Assembly: GCA_035294785.1 (NCBI GenBank)
Contig: DATGKF010000055.1
Span: forward strand, 1 to 64,000
DNA from: Poindextera sp035294785
GTDB taxonomy: Bacteria > Pseudomonadota > Alphaproteobacteria > Caulobacterales > Caulobacteraceae
DNA length: 64,000 bases
Reading direction: 5' to 3'
Shown here: positions 15,702 to 25,264 of the stretch, piece by piece
How positions within the stretch are numbered: the stretch's first letter is position 1
Layout of the letters: every line of letters begins with the position of its first letter
The notes under the pieces: model-generated
Databases searched by the model: none
Told to the model about the DNA's origin: nothing
What the model saw: the letters and a program-made list of their open reading frames with translations, nothing else
Position numbers and translations under genes: made by a program

Positions 15702-17147
15702 CTAGACGGCCTCGTCCAGCATCCCGTCCAGCCCCTGCTCGCGCACCTTGCGATAGAGCGTCGAGCGGCCGATGCCGAGGCGGCGCGCCACCTCGCTCAT
15801 GTGGCCGGAATAGATCTCGATCGCCAGCTGAATGAGGTCCCGCTCGATCTCCTCGAGCGTACGCAGGTGACCGCGGTCATCGAGGATGCGAACCGGCGCA
15901 TCGGCCGGCATGTCGTCCAGAAGGCCCGCGCCGACGGCGGCTTCGCGCGGCGCGGCGTCCGGCGGCGGCCCGTTCAGGCCGGAGATGGCGGGGAAGTCGT
16001 AGGCCTGCAGATAGGGCGCGTCGGCCAGCACGATGGCGCGATAGACCGCGTTCTCCAGCTGGCGGACGTTGCCCGGCCATTCGTGCGCCTGCAGCATGGC
16101 CATGGTCTCGGGCGAGACGCCCTGCACGCGCTTGCCTTCCTCGACGTTGAAGCGGCGCACGAAGTGGTCGACCAGGCCGGGGATGTCCTCGCGCCGCTCG
16201 CGCAGGGGCGGCAGCTCGATCGGGAAGACGTTCAAGCGGTAGTAGAGGTCCTCGCGGAAGCGGCCCTCGGCCACCTGCTGCGCCAGATCGCGGTTGGTGG
16301 CGGAGATGATGCGGACGTCGACGCGGGTTGGGCGCTTGGAGCCGATCGCGTCCACCTCGCCTTCCTGCAGCACGCGCAGCAGCTTGACCTGCATGTCGAG
16401 CGGAAGTTCGCCGATCTCGTCCAGGAACATCACGCCGCCGTTCGCTTCCTGGAACTTGCCCAGGTGCTTGTCTGTGGCGCCGGTGAAGCTGCCCTTTTCG
16501 TGGCCGAACAGAATGGACTCGACCAGGTTCTCCGGGATGGCGCCGCAATTGACGGTCACCAGCGGCTTGCCGGCGCGATCGGAACCGCCGTGCACGGCGC
16601 GAGCGATCTGCTCCTTGCCGACGCCGCTTTCGCCAAGCAGCAGGATCGGGATCTGCGACTTCGCCGCCCGCTCCCCCAGGCGTATCACGTGCAGCATCGA
16701 GGGCGCCTCGGCGATCAGGTCGGCGAAGGTGATGCGCCCGGACGCCTTCTTGGTCAGCCGGTCGACCTCGCCCTTCAGTTCGCCCATCTGCAGCGCGTTG
16801 CGGATCGAGACCATGATCCGCTCCGGCGAAGCCGGCTTGACGAAGAAGTCCTGCGCGCCGGCCTGCATGGCCTTCACCACCGTGTCGATGCCGCCGGTCG
16901 CTGTCAGCACCACCACCGGCTGGCGAAAGCCGCGACCGCGCAGTTCCTTCAGCGTCTCCAGGCCGCCGAGGCCGGGCATGTTCAGGTCGAGCATGATCGC
17001 GTCGGCCGCGCCGCCGGCCACCAGGCGGTCGATCGCCTGCTCGCCGGTTTCGGCATGGGCCACGGCCAGCCCCTCGCGCTCCAGAACGGCCTGGATCAGC
17101 CGGCGCTGGGTCGGGTCGTCATCGACGACGAGAACGGTCTTGGCCAT
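15702..17147 (-). CDS. tacA: Sigma-54-dependent response regulator, TacA-like
   Basis: The 481-residue NtrC-type activator has a receiver domain (phospho-acceptor Asp54 in MLDLNMP, Lys104 in FVKPAS), an AAA+ domain with Walker A GESGVGKE at 172-179 and the sigma-54 contact loop GSFTGA at 219-224 (the common variant of GAFTGA), and a C-terminal Fis-type helix-turn-helix (EVARRLGIGRSTLYRKV). Its size and N-terminal MAKTVLVVDDDPTQRRLIQ closely resemble Caulobacter TacA, which drives stalk and swarmer-to-stalk genes through a phosphorelay. The ATG at 17147 gives the family start; a GTG 15 bases upstream is possible. No kinase gene is adjacent, which fits TacA but does not prove it. Confidence 0.75.
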   Translation of the reverse strand: MAKTVLVVDDDPTQRRLIQAVLEREGLAVAHAETGEQAIDRLVAGGAADAIMLDLNMPGLGGLETLKELRGRGFRQPVVVLTATGGIDTVVKAMQAGAQDFFVKPASPERIMVSIRNALQMGELKGEVDRLTKKASGRITFADLIAEAPSMLHVIRLGERAAKSQIPILLLGESGVGKEQIARAVHGGSDRAGKPLVTVNCGAIPENLVESILFGHEKGSFTGATDKHLGKFQEANGGVMFLDEIGELPLDMQVKLLRVLQEGEVDAIGSKRPTRVDVRIISATNRDLAQQVAEGRFREDLYYRLNVFPIELPPLRERREDIPGLVDHFVRRFNVEEGKRVQGVSPETMAMLQAHEWPGNVRQLENAVYRAIVLADAPYLQAYDFPAISGLNGPPPDAAPREAAVGAGLLDDMPADAPVRILDDRGHLRTLEEIERDLIQLAIEIYSGHMSEVARRLGIGRSTLYRKVREQGLDGMLDEAV

Positions 17148-17319
17148 CAGGTACGCACCCACCGAAATGCGCGCTGTCCTCGATTGGGACAGCGCTTGAT
17201 TTGTCCCGTTTTAGGGCGCCGGCGGTAAAGGCGGGGTTTCGCAGACCTGAGCAGGAGGTTAACGGCGCGCGCCGGCGGCTTTCGTTTGCGGGCGTCCCGC
17301 GCGCGGGCCAAAAGGGGGC

Positions 17320-19122
17320 ATGAGCGCCCTTGCCAAGTCCGAGGCGGCGGAAACGCTTCCGCCCGAATGGCGCCTCGACGACCTATTCGCCGGCCGCGAC
17401 GACCCGCGCGTCGCGGCCACGCTCGACGACGCCGGCGCCGTCACCGGGAGGCTGGCTCAGCTCGAAGGCCAGTTCATCGCCGCGCGCGACGATCCCCAGC
17501 GGCTGGGCGGCCTGATCGCCGAGGGCGTCGACCTCTACGAACAGGCGACGAACAGGCTCTGGGCGGTCGGCGCCTATGCTTCGCTGGCGGCCTCGGTGGC
17601 GCGCGACGATCCCGCCTGGTCGAAGTTCGAGGCCGACATCCGCGCCAGGTCGTCACAGATCGGAGCGGAGGCGCTCTTTTTCACCCTGGAGCTGAACGCG
17701 CTGACCGAGACCGAGATCGAGGCGGCGCTGTCCGCCGCGCCGGCGGCGGCGCGCTGGCGGCCGTGGCTTCGGCGCGTTCGGCTTGGCCGCCCGCACGAAC
17801 TCGACGCGCCGCTCGAGCGTCTGCTGCTCGACCGCGCCCCGGCGCTGGCCAACTGGACCCGGCTCTACGACGAAACCCTGGGCCGCCTCGCCGTCCGCGC
17901 CGGGCGCGAAAGCCTGACGCTGGCGCAGGCGTTGAACCGCCTCTCCGACCCCGACGCTGGCCGCCGCAAGCAGGCGGCGAGCGGCCTCTCGCGCGCGCTC
18001 GAGGCGCAGGCCCCTGTACTTGGCCTTTGCCTCAACACCGTCGCGCTCGAGAAACAGGTCGAGGACCGCTGGCGCAAGTTCGCCGACCCGGCGGCGTCCC
18101 GGCACCTGTCGAACGAGGTCGACGCCGAAGCCGTCCACGCGCTCGAGGCCGCCGTAGTCGAGCGATACCCCTCGATCTCGCATCGCTACTACCGGCTGAA
18201 GGCGCGCATCCTGGGCAAGCCGGCCCTTGACCACTGGGACCGCAACGCGCCGCTCGATACAGGGCCGCAGCGCCGCTACGCCTGGGACGAGGCCAAGGCG
18301 ATCGTTCTCGACGCTTACGCGGGTTTGAGCCCCGCGTTCGCCGGTCATGCGCGGACCTTCTTCGATCGTCCATGGATCGACGCGCGACCCAGGGCCGGTA
18401 AGTCGTCGGGCGCCTATTCCCACCCTGTGACGTCCGAGCGGCACCCTTACGTCTTCCTCAACTACATGGGCGAGCGGCGCGATGTGCTGACCTTGGCGCA
18501 CGAACTCGGCCACGCGGTGCACCAGACGCTCGCCGCGCCGCTCGGCACGCTGCTCGCCGACACGCCGCTGACCCTGGCCGAGACCGCCTCCATCTTCGGC
18601 GAGGGGCTGGTGTTCGAGAGGCTCCTGGCCGAGGCGGCGCCAGCCGAGCGGCGCGCTCTTCTGGCCGGCAAGATCGAGGACGCGCTCAACACCATCGTGC
18701 GCCAGATCGCCTTCCACCGGTTCGAGACCCGCTTCCATGCGGCGCGCTGCGATGGCGAGTTGGCGGCCGACGACATCGCCGCGCTCTGGCTGGACGTGAT
18801 GGGCGAGAGCCTCGGCCCGGCCGTGCGTCTCAATCGCGGCTACGAGGTCTACTGGGCCTACGTCAGCCACTTCGTGCACGCGCCCTTCTACGTCTACGCC
18901 TACGCCTTCGGGAACCTGTTGGTCGAGGCGCTGATGGCCGCGCGGCAGGCCGACCCCAGCGGCTTTACGCCGCGCTACGAGGAATTGCTGGCCTCCGGCG
19001 GCGCGCAAACCTATGTCGAAGCCTTGCGGCCATTCGGCCTCGACCCCAAAACAAAGGCGTTCTGGGACGCCGGCTGCCAGCGGATCGAGCGGCTGGTCGA
19101 CGAATTCGAAGGGCTGGTTTGA
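17320..19122 (+). CDS. pepF: Oligoendopeptidase F (M3 family metallopeptidase)
   Basis: This 600-residue cytosolic zinc peptidase degrades short peptides. The zinc motif HELGHAVHQ is at 394-402, and the third ligand Glu should be in LAETASIFGEGLVFE about 28 residues on. The N-terminal half is the helical M3B cap (PPEWRLDDLF at the start), and the closing region EALRPFGLDPKTKAFWDAG matches the family end. It begins at the ATG at 17320. It is divergent from tacA across about 170 bases that should carry both promoters. Confidence 0.92.
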   Translation: MSALAKSEAAETLPPEWRLDDLFAGRDDPRVAATLDDAGAVTGRLAQLEGQFIAARDDPQRLGGLIAEGVDLYEQATNRLWAVGAYASLAASVARDDPAWSKFEADIRARSSQIGAEALFFTLELNALTETEIEAALSAAPAAARWRPWLRRVRLGRPHELDAPLERLLLDRAPALANWTRLYDETLGRLAVRAGRESLTLAQALNRLSDPDAGRRKQAASGLSRALEAQAPVLGLCLNTVALEKQVEDRWRKFADPAASRHLSNEVDAEAVHALEAAVVERYPSISHRYYRLKARILGKPALDHWDRNAPLDTGPQRRYAWDEAKAIVLDAYAGLSPAFAGHARTFFDRPWIDARPRAGKSSGAYSHPVTSERHPYVFLNYMGERRDVLTLAHELGHAVHQTLAAPLGTLLADTPLTLAETASIFGEGLVFERLLAEAAPAERRALLAGKIEDALNTIVRQIAFHRFETRFHAARCDGELAADDIAALWLDVMGESLGPAVRLNRGYEVYWAYVSHFVHAPFYVYAYAFGNLLVEALMAARQADPSGFTPRYEELLASGGAQTYVEALRPFGLDPKTKAFWDAGCQRIERLVDEFEGLV

Positions 19123-19189
19123 GCCGACAAGGATTATTGACCGCGCGGTCTAAGCATCGGCGCGCGCATTGAATTTCTCGAGGATTGGA

Positions 19190-20176
19190 ATGCCTGACGA
19201 CCGGACGGCTCCCGACAACCAAGGCCAGGTCATGCCCTGGGACGAGCGCGGCGAGGCGGTGCTGGCGCCGTTCAACGGCGAGTCGCCGCCGGCGCCGGAC
19301 TGGTTCACCTGGGCCGTCGCCCAGCCCCCGGAGCGGTCGTTCGTCCCCGTCGACGGGGCCAACATCGAGCTCTTGGCCTGGGGCGAGCGCGGCAAGCCGG
19401 GCCTCATCCTCGTCCACGGCAACAGCGCCCACGCCGACTGGTGGAGCTTCATCGCCCCTTATTTGGCCGAGGACTACCGGGTGGCGGCGATCTCGCTCTC
19501 GGGCATGGGCGCGTCCGACTGGCGCGACGCCTATTCCTTCGAAGTCTTCGCCCAGGAGCTGCGCGGCGGAGCCCAGGCGGCCGGCCTCTATGACGCGCCG
19601 GTCAAGCCGGTCTTCATCGGCCATTCGTTCGGCGGCTCGCAGGTCTTCTTCGCCGCCCGGCGCTATCCGGAGTGGATGCGCGGCGCGATCCTGGTCGACA
19701 CCGGCTTCGGCGGGCCGCCGCCGGCCGCCGAGGGTTTCCGTCAGCCCCAGCGGCGCGTGACGCCCAATCGCGTCTATCCGACGCTCGCCGCGGCCCTCGC
19801 CCGCTTCCGCTTCATGCCGCCGCAAGGCTGCGAGAACGTCTACATCGCCGATTTCATCGCCCGCCACTCGCTGAAGCGCGCGCCGATGGAGGAGGGCGGG
19901 GAGGAGGGCTGGACCTGGCGCTTCGATCCGCAGCTCTGGTCCAAGCTCGACCGCGCGGTCATGTCCGACATGGCGCTGGAAGAGAGCATCACCCCGCTGA
20001 TCCACATCTTCGGCGAGAATTCCAAGATCATGAGCCGCGTCGCCCAAGGCGATCCGCATGGTCTCTTGAGCGGCTTGCACAGCGTCGTCATCCCCGATTC
20101 CGAGCACCACATCATGGTCGACCAGCCGCTGGCGCTGGTCGCCGCCATCCGCGCGGTGCTCGCGGTCTGGCCCTAA
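19190..20176 (+). CDS. Alpha/beta hydrolase
   Basis: The 328-residue protein has the hydrolase fold: oxyanion HGNSAHADWW, nucleophile Ser146 in GHSFGG, an acid probably in IHIFGENSK, and the catalytic His near the end in SEHHIMVDQP. The ATG at 19190 is preceded by GAGGA about six bases upstream; an in-frame TTG seven codons earlier lacks one. No signal peptide is seen, so it should be cytosolic. Epoxide hydrolase, ester hydrolase or haloalkane-type substrates are all possible; nothing in the neighbourhood decides. Confidence 0.82.
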   Translation: MPDDRTAPDNQGQVMPWDERGEAVLAPFNGESPPAPDWFTWAVAQPPERSFVPVDGANIELLAWGERGKPGLILVHGNSAHADWWSFIAPYLAEDYRVAAISLSGMGASDWRDAYSFEVFAQELRGGAQAAGLYDAPVKPVFIGHSFGGSQVFFAARRYPEWMRGAILVDTGFGGPPPAAEGFRQPQRRVTPNRVYPTLAAALARFRFMPPQGCENVYIADFIARHSLKRAPMEEGGEEGWTWRFDPQLWSKLDRAVMSDMALEESITPLIHIFGENSKIMSRVAQGDPHGLLSGLHSVVIPDSEHHIMVDQPLALVAAIRAVLAVWP

Positions 20177-20211
20177 GCCGGGGCGACGCTGCGGAACCCG
20201 GTCCAGCCGCC

Positions 20212-20238
20212 TTGAGCGGCGCGCCGCATTGGTATAGT
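20212..20238 (+). promoter_or_regulatory. Candidate promoter of the cox IV-pnt cluster
   Basis: TTGAGC (20212-20217) and TATAGT (20233-20238) are spaced 15 bases apart, slightly short of the usual 16-18, and lie about 43 bases before the ATG of the cytochrome oxidase subunit gene. Confidence 0.35.
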
Positions 20239-20280
20239 CGCCACCCCAAAGCGCGTGGGCGTCAGTAAGAAGGATTCGCC

Positions 20281-20517
20281 ATGGCCGAGACGGCTTCGGA
20301 CTACCAACACGGCGAACAGGACATCCACGAGCAGCAGGCGACCTTCCGGCAGGTGATCTTCGCGACCAAGTGGTCGGTGCTTTACCTCGCCGCGTTCATC
20401 ACCCTCCTGACCCTCTGGTTCTGCACGGCGGCCGGGTTCTGGCAGGGACTGCTCGCGGCCATCGTCATCCTCATTGTCGGAACCATCGCCCTGAGGGAGC
20501 GGCCGTCGGCGCACTAA
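20281..20517 (+). CDS. aa3-type cytochrome c oxidase subunit IV
   Basis: This 78-residue protein has a polar N terminus and one or two membrane segments (about 32-70). Its pattern, a His/Glu-rich 25-residue front (HGEQDIHEQQATF) then the hydrophobic WSVLYLAAFITLLTLWF, matches the small alphaproteobacterial aa3 oxidase subunit IV, a single-helix accessory subunit. AGAAGGA precedes the ATG. It lies 47 bases before pntAA and is likely to be co-transcribed, which is a recurrent arrangement in related genomes although the oxidase core genes are elsewhere. Confidence 0.85.
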   Translation: MAETASDYQHGEQDIHEQQATFRQVIFATKWSVLYLAAFITLLTLWFCTAAGFWQGLLAAIVILIVGTIALRERPSAH

Positions 20518-20564
20518 AAGGGTTGTCCGGCGCGCCGGCCGGCTTCGAGAGGTGTTGAGAGGGC

Positions 20565-21701
20565 ATGGGCGCGCGCGTCGCCGTCACAAAGGAACGTCGT
20601 CTCGGCGAGACGCGGGTCGCAGCGACTCCGGACACGGTCCGGAAGCTGGTCGAGCTTGGCCTCTCCGTTGCGGTGGAGACGTCGGCCGGCGTCGCCGCCG
20701 CCTTCCCTGACGAGGGCTACCGCGCCGCGGGCGCTGAGGTCGCGCACAGCGCCGGCGCGGCGGTCAAGGACGCCGACATCGTGCTGAAGGTGCGTGCGCC
20801 GGCCTCAGACGAGATCGCCCGCTTCAAGCCCGGCGCGATCCTGGTCGGGCTGCTCAACCCCTACAACGACCAGGGGCTGGTGTCCTCGCTGGCCCAGGCC
20901 GGCGTCTCCGCTTTCGCCATGGAGCTGGTGCCGCGCATCACCCGCGCCCAGGTGATGGATGCGCTCTCCAGCCAGGCGAACCTGGCCGGCTATCGGGCGG
21001 TGATCGAGGCGGCGCAGGTCTACGGCCGCGCCTTTCCGCTGATGATGACGGCGGCGGGCACGGTCGCGGCGGCGAAGGTGTTCGTGATGGGCGCCGGCGT
21101 CGCCGGACTGCAGGCGATCGCGACCGCGCGGCGGCTCGGCGCCGTGGTGACGGCGACCGACGTTCGCCCGGTCGCCCGCGAACAGGTCGAGAGCCTGGGC
21201 GCGAAGTTCATCGCGGTCGAGAACGACGAGTTCAAAGCCGCCGAAACCGCCGGCGGCTACGCCAAGGAGATGAGCGCTGAATACCAGGCGCAGCAGGCCG
21301 CGCTCGTGTCCGATCATATCAAGAAGCAGGACATCGTCATCACCACCGCCCTCATTCCCGGCCGCCCGGCGCCCAAGCTCGTCTCGGAGGAGCAGGTCGC
21401 GTCGATGAAGCCGGGCTCGGTGCTCGTCGATCTCGCCGTCGAACAGGGGGGCAACGTGGCGGGCAGCCAGGCGGACAAGATCGTCGACGTCGCCGGGGTG
21501 AAGATCGCTGGCTACCTCAACCTGCCCGGCCGCATGGCCGCCGACGCCTCCAGCCTTTACGCCAAGAACCTGCTCGCCTTCGTCGGCCTGCTGGTCGACA
21601 AGACCGGCGCGCTTGCTCCCGACCTCGACGACGAGATCCTCAAGGCGGCGCTGATCACCCACGCGGGCGCCCAGGCGCAAGCCCAGTTCGACGCGGCTTG
21701 A
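20565..21701 (+). CDS. pntAA: Proton-translocating NAD(P)+ transhydrogenase, subunit alpha part 1
   Basis: This 378-residue cytosolic NAD(H)-binding dI component begins VAVTKERRLGETRVAATP and contains the NAD Rossmann segment VFVMGAGVAGLQAIATARRLGA near 166-187 and the mobile loop GGYAKEMS. Together with PntAB and PntB it drives NADPH formation from NADH using the proton gradient. It is the split three-subunit form typical of alphaproteobacteria. GAGGTGTTGAGAGGG precedes the start. Confidence 0.95.
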   Translation: MGARVAVTKERRLGETRVAATPDTVRKLVELGLSVAVETSAGVAAAFPDEGYRAAGAEVAHSAGAAVKDADIVLKVRAPASDEIARFKPGAILVGLLNPYNDQGLVSSLAQAGVSAFAMELVPRITRAQVMDALSSQANLAGYRAVIEAAQVYGRAFPLMMTAAGTVAAAKVFVMGAGVAGLQAIATARRLGAVVTATDVRPVAREQVESLGAKFIAVENDEFKAAETAGGYAKEMSAEYQAQQAALVSDHIKKQDIVITTALIPGRPAPKLVSEEQVASMKPGSVLVDLAVEQGGNVAGSQADKIVDVAGVKIAGYLNLPGRMAADASSLYAKNLLAFVGLLVDKTGALAPDLDDEILKAALITHAGAQAQAQFDAA

Positions 21702-21730
21702 GAATGGCGGGGAGGGGCTAGAGGCCGAGC

Positions 21731-22039
21731 ATGGACGTCGATCCGACCGTCTTTCGTCTGGCGATCTTCGTGCTCGCCATCTTCGTCGGCTACTACGTGG
21801 TCTGGAGCGTGACGCCGGCGCTGCACACGCCGCTGATGGCGGTCACCAACGCCATCTCGTCGGTGATCATCGTCGGCGCGCTCCTGGCCGCCGCCGCGCA
21901 CGGCGCGGGGCGCGGCATCTGGCTCTCGAAGGGCGCCGGGGCGGCCGCTGCGGCGCTCGCCTCGGTCAACATCTTCGGCGGTTTCCTGGTCACCCAGCGC
22001 ATGCTGGCCATGTACCGGCGCAAGGATCGCGCGCCGTGA
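21731..22039 (+). CDS. pntAB: NAD(P)+ transhydrogenase, subunit alpha part 2 (membrane)
   Basis: The 102-residue integral membrane part of the alpha subunit has three predicted helices, with the conserved VGYYVVWSVTPALHTPLMAVTNAISSVI core that contributes to the proton path. It follows pntAA by 29 bases and overlaps pntB by four (GTGA), so the three subunits are coupled in translation. Confidence 0.93.
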   Translation: MDVDPTVFRLAIFVLAIFVGYYVVWSVTPALHTPLMAVTNAISSVIIVGALLAAAAHGAGRGIWLSKGAGAAAAALASVNIFGGFLVTQRMLAMYRRKDRAP

Positions 22040-23445
22040 ACGCGAGCCTGGCCGCGCTTGCCTACATCGTCTCGGGCGTCCTCTTCATCCTGGCGCTGCG
22101 TGGGCTGTCCAGCCCCGAGACCAGCCGGCGCGGCAACCAGCTCGGCATGCTGGGGATGGCGATCGCCATCGGCACGACGCTGGCCATCCTCTGGCGCAGC
22201 GGCGGACTCGACGGCGTCACTCTGGCGCTGATCGGCGGCGGCATCGCCGTCGGCGGCGGCGTCGGCGCGGTGGTCGCCCGGCGCGTCCAGATGACGGCGA
22301 TGCCTCAGCTCGTCGCCGCCTTCCACTCGCTCGTCGGCCTGGCCGCCTGCCTGGTCGCCGCCGCCGCCCTCTATGCGCCGGCCGCCTACGGCATCGCCGA
22401 GGCGCATGGCGTGAAGCTCGAGAGCCTGATCGAGCTTTCGGTCGGCGTCGCCATCGGCGCGGTCACCTTCACCGGCTCGCTGATCGCCTTCGCCAAGCTG
22501 AATGGCAACATGAGCGGCGCGCCGATCCTGCTGCCCGCCCGCCATGCGCTGAATATCGCCCTGGCGCTGGCGCTGGTGTCCCTGATCGCGGTGCTGGCGA
22601 CCAGCGGCGGCGACGCCAAATGGGCGTTCTGGGCCGTCTTCGCGCTGGCGCTGATCATCGGGATCACCCTGATCATCCCGATCGGCGGGGCCGACATGCC
22701 GGTCGTCGTCTCGATGCTGAACAGCTATTCCGGCTGGGCGGCGGCGGCGCTGGGCTTCACGCTCGCCAACATCACCCTCATCATCACCGGCGCGCTGGTC
22801 GGCTCGTCCGGGGCCATCCTCTCCTACATCATGTGCAAGGGGATGAACCGGTCCTTCATCTCCGTGATCCTGGGCGGTTTCGGCGGCGAGACCGTCGCAT
22901 CGGCGGGTCCGGCGGAGACGCGGCCGGTCAAGCAAGGCTCGGCCGAGGACGCCGCCTTCATCATGAAGAACGCCTCCAAGGTCATCATCGTCCCCGGCTA
23001 CGGCATGGCGGTCGCGCAGGCCCAGCACGCGCTGCGCGAGATGGCCGACAAGCTGAAGGCCGAGGGCGTCGAGGTGAAGTACGCCATCCACCCCGTCGCC
23101 GGCCGCATGCCCGGCCACATGAACGTGCTCCTGGCCGAAGCCAACGTGCCCTACGACGAGGTGTTTGAGCTCGACGACATCAACGCCGAGTTCCCCTCGA
23201 CCGACGTCGCCTTCGTCATCGGGGCCAACGACGTCACGAACCCGGCCGCCAAGACCGATCCCACCTCGCCCATCTTCGGCATGCCGATCCTCGACGTCGA
23301 AAAGGCGCGCACCGTCCTTTTCGTCAAACGCGGCATGGGCTCTGGCTATGCTGGCGTCGAGAACGAACTCTTCTTCCGCAACAACACCATGATGCTGTTC
23401 GCCGACGCCAAGAAGATGGTCGAAGGCATCCTGAAGGCCCTCTGA
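22036..23445 (+). CDS. pntB: NAD(P)+ transhydrogenase, subunit beta
   Basis: This 469-residue protein combines eight or nine membrane helices in residues 1-280 with a cytosolic NADP(H)-binding dIII domain at about 290-469. The dIII domain shows the variant dinucleotide motif VPGYGMAVAQAQ and the later GANDVTNPAA and KRGMGSGYAGVENELF segments. The proton-channel histidine should be in FHSLVGLAA. Translation starts with GTG at 22036 inside the pntAB stop, and the stop overlaps the next gene by one base (TGATG). Confidence 0.95.
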   Translation: MNASLAALAYIVSGVLFILALRGLSSPETSRRGNQLGMLGMAIAIGTTLAILWRSGGLDGVTLALIGGGIAVGGGVGAVVARRVQMTAMPQLVAAFHSLVGLAACLVAAAALYAPAAYGIAEAHGVKLESLIELSVGVAIGAVTFTGSLIAFAKLNGNMSGAPILLPARHALNIALALALVSLIAVLATSGGDAKWAFWAVFALALIIGITLIIPIGGADMPVVVSMLNSYSGWAAAALGFTLANITLIITGALVGSSGAILSYIMCKGMNRSFISVILGGFGGETVASAGPAETRPVKQGSAEDAAFIMKNASKVIIVPGYGMAVAQAQHALREMADKLKAEGVEVKYAIHPVAGRMPGHMNVLLAEANVPYDEVFELDDINAEFPSTDVAFVIGANDVTNPAAKTDPTSPIFGMPILDVEKARTVLFVKRGMGSGYAGVENELFFRNNTMMLFADAKKMVEGILKAL

Positions 23446-24305
23446 TGCCAAGGCCCGCGCCCCGCGGGCGGATGGTCGACGTCGCCGGCCGACGCCTGCA
23501 CCTGGTGGCGGCCGGACCGCCGTCAGGCGAGCCGCTCGTGGTCCTCGAAGCCGGCTCCTATGGCGCGTCGGCGGACTGGGCGGCGGTGCAGGCGCTGCTG
23601 ACCGTCGGCGGCGTCCGCTCGCTCGCCTACGACCGCGCCGGTCTCGGCCTCTCCGACCCCGGTCCCAGTCCCCGCGACGGGGTGGCCATCGCCGCCGATC
23701 TCGAACGCCTGCTGGCGGCGTTAGGCGAGGCCGGGCCGCTCGTTCTCGTCGGCCACTCCATGGCCGGGCTGCACGTGCGCCTGTTCGCCGGCCGCAATCC
23801 GGCGCGCATCGCCGGCCTCGTTCTCGTCGACGCGTTCACGCCGGAGATGGCCAAAGACCCCCGCATCGCCGCCGGCGCGCGGGGCTACGGGCGCCTCGCC
23901 CGGCTCTCGGCCGCGGCGACCGCGCTCGGGCTCATTAGACCCTTCGGTCCTTTCGGCGATTCGATCGGCGTCGAGGGCGAGGCCCATGCCCACAAGCTCT
24001 GGACCTTCGGCAACGCCGGCCACACCCGCGCCGCGGCCGACGAGATCCTCGCCTGGCCGTTCACGGCCGCACAGGCGCTGGCGGTCGGCCCCGCCGACCC
24101 CGCTTGGCCGGTCGCCGTCGTCACCGCGTCGGCCGAGCGCCGGCTGCCCGCCTTCCGCGCCCTGCAGGCGGCGGCGGCCAGCGCCTCGGCGCGCGGCCGC
24201 GTCGACCACGTCGCCGGCGCCCGGCACGCCAGCCTGCTCGGCCCCCGCTATGCGCACCATGTCGTCGGCGGAATTGAACACGTCCTTAAGACGCTCCACG
24301 CTTAA
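23445..24305 (+). CDS. Alpha/beta hydrolase
   Basis: The 286-residue protein has nucleophile Ser105 in VGHSMAGLH, an early LEAGSYGASADW oxyanion region, DRAGLGLSDPG and a late conserved His in GARHASLLG. It starts inside the pntB stop codon (TGATG), so it is translated with the transhydrogenase, yet nothing suggests a direct metabolic link. The family (lysophospholipase/proline iminopeptidase-like) does not fix the substrate. No signal peptide is visible. Confidence 0.82.
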   Translation: MPRPAPRGRMVDVAGRRLHLVAAGPPSGEPLVVLEAGSYGASADWAAVQALLTVGGVRSLAYDRAGLGLSDPGPSPRDGVAIAADLERLLAALGEAGPLVLVGHSMAGLHVRLFAGRNPARIAGLVLVDAFTPEMAKDPRIAAGARGYGRLARLSAAATALGLIRPFGPFGDSIGVEGEAHAHKLWTFGNAGHTRAAADEILAWPFTAAQALAVGPADPAWPVAVVTASAERRLPAFRALQAAAASASARGRVDHVAGARHASLLGPRYAHHVVGGIEHVLKTLHA

Positions 24306-24337
24306 TGCGCGCCGGACGGAGCGGGAGCGGCTGACGG

Positions 24338-25264
24338 ATGAGCGGGGCGGCGCTGGCGCTCGATGGGGTGACCAAACGCTATGGCGCGTTCACCGCGGTG
24401 GACGGCCTCAGCTTCCGGGTCGAGCCAGGCCGCATCCTTGGCTTCCTCGGCCCGAACGGCGCCGGCAAGACCTCGACCATCCGCATGATCCTCGGCCTGA
24501 TCGCGCCGACGGCCGGCGCCATATCGGTGCTTGGCGCATCCGACATTCGCTCGGTGCGCGACCGCATCGGCTTCCTGCCCGAGGAGCGCGGCCTCTATCG
24601 CCGCATGACGCCGGTCGCCGCCATCGCCTTCCTCGCCAGCCTCAAGGGCGTCGCCGTCCCGGAGGCCAAGCGCCGCGCCCGGCAGATGCTCGAGGCGCAG
24701 GGCCTGGGCGACGCCGCCGGGCGCCAGATCCGCATGCTGTCGAAGGGCATGGCCCAGAAGGTCCAACTTTTGTCCGCCATCGCTCACGAGCCGGACCTGG
24801 TGCTGCTCGACGAGCCGTTCTCCGGCCTCGACCCGGTCAACCAGCAGAGCCTGGAGACGCTGATCCGCGAGCTCGCGGCGCGCGGGGCGACCGTCGTCTT
24901 CTCCACCCACGTCATGCAGCACGCCGAGCGCCTGTGCGATCAGGTCGTCCTGCTCGCCAACGGCAAGAAAGTCTTCGACGGCGCGGTCGAAGCCGCTCGC
25001 GCCGCGGCGCCGCGCACGCTGGTCATCGAAGGCGGCTTCGATCCGGCGCGGCTGGCCGCGGTGCCGGGCCTCGGCGAACGCACGGTCGAGCCGGCCGACG
25101 ACGGCGGCGTCCGGGTGACGGCCGTCCTGGAACGCGGCGCGCCGGCGCAGGCCGCGCTGACCGCCGCCTTCAACCTCGGCCTCGACATCCGCCGCTTCGA
25201 GCTCAGAGAGCCGCACCTGCACGACGCCTTCATCGTGCTGACCGCCGGGGCCGGCCAGCCATGA
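24338..25264 (+). CDS. ABC transporter ATP-binding protein (NatA type)
   Basis: This 308-residue cytosolic ATPase has Walker A GPNGAGKTS near 43-51, the signature MLSKGMAQKV near 135-144 and Walker B LVLLDEPFSGLDP, followed by STHVMQHAE. The C-terminal 80 residues form the DUF4162 extension common in NatA-like exporters. Its stop overlaps the permease start (ATGA), so the two make one exporter. Substrate unknown; sodium, drugs and lipids are all handled by relatives. Confidence 0.92.
   Translation: MSGAALALDGVTKRYGAFTAVDGLSFRVEPGRILGFLGPNGAGKTSTIRMILGLIAPTAGAISVLGASDIRSVRDRIGFLPEERGLYRRMTPVAAIAFLASLKGVAVPEAKRRARQMLEAQGLGDAAGRQIRMLSKGMAQKVQLLSAIAHEPDLVLLDEPFSGLDPVNQQSLETLIRELAARGATVVFSTHVMQHAERLCDQVVLLANGKKVFDGAVEAARAAAPRTLVIEGGFDPARLAAVPGLGERTVEPADDGGVRVTAVLERGAPAQAALTAAFNLGLDIRRFELREPHLHDAFIVLTAGAGQP

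Noticed and set aside
14412..17228. Plus-strand open frame of over 900 codons across the GT2 and TacA-like genes
   Set aside because: It is the complement of real minus-strand genes and shows no recognisable domain.
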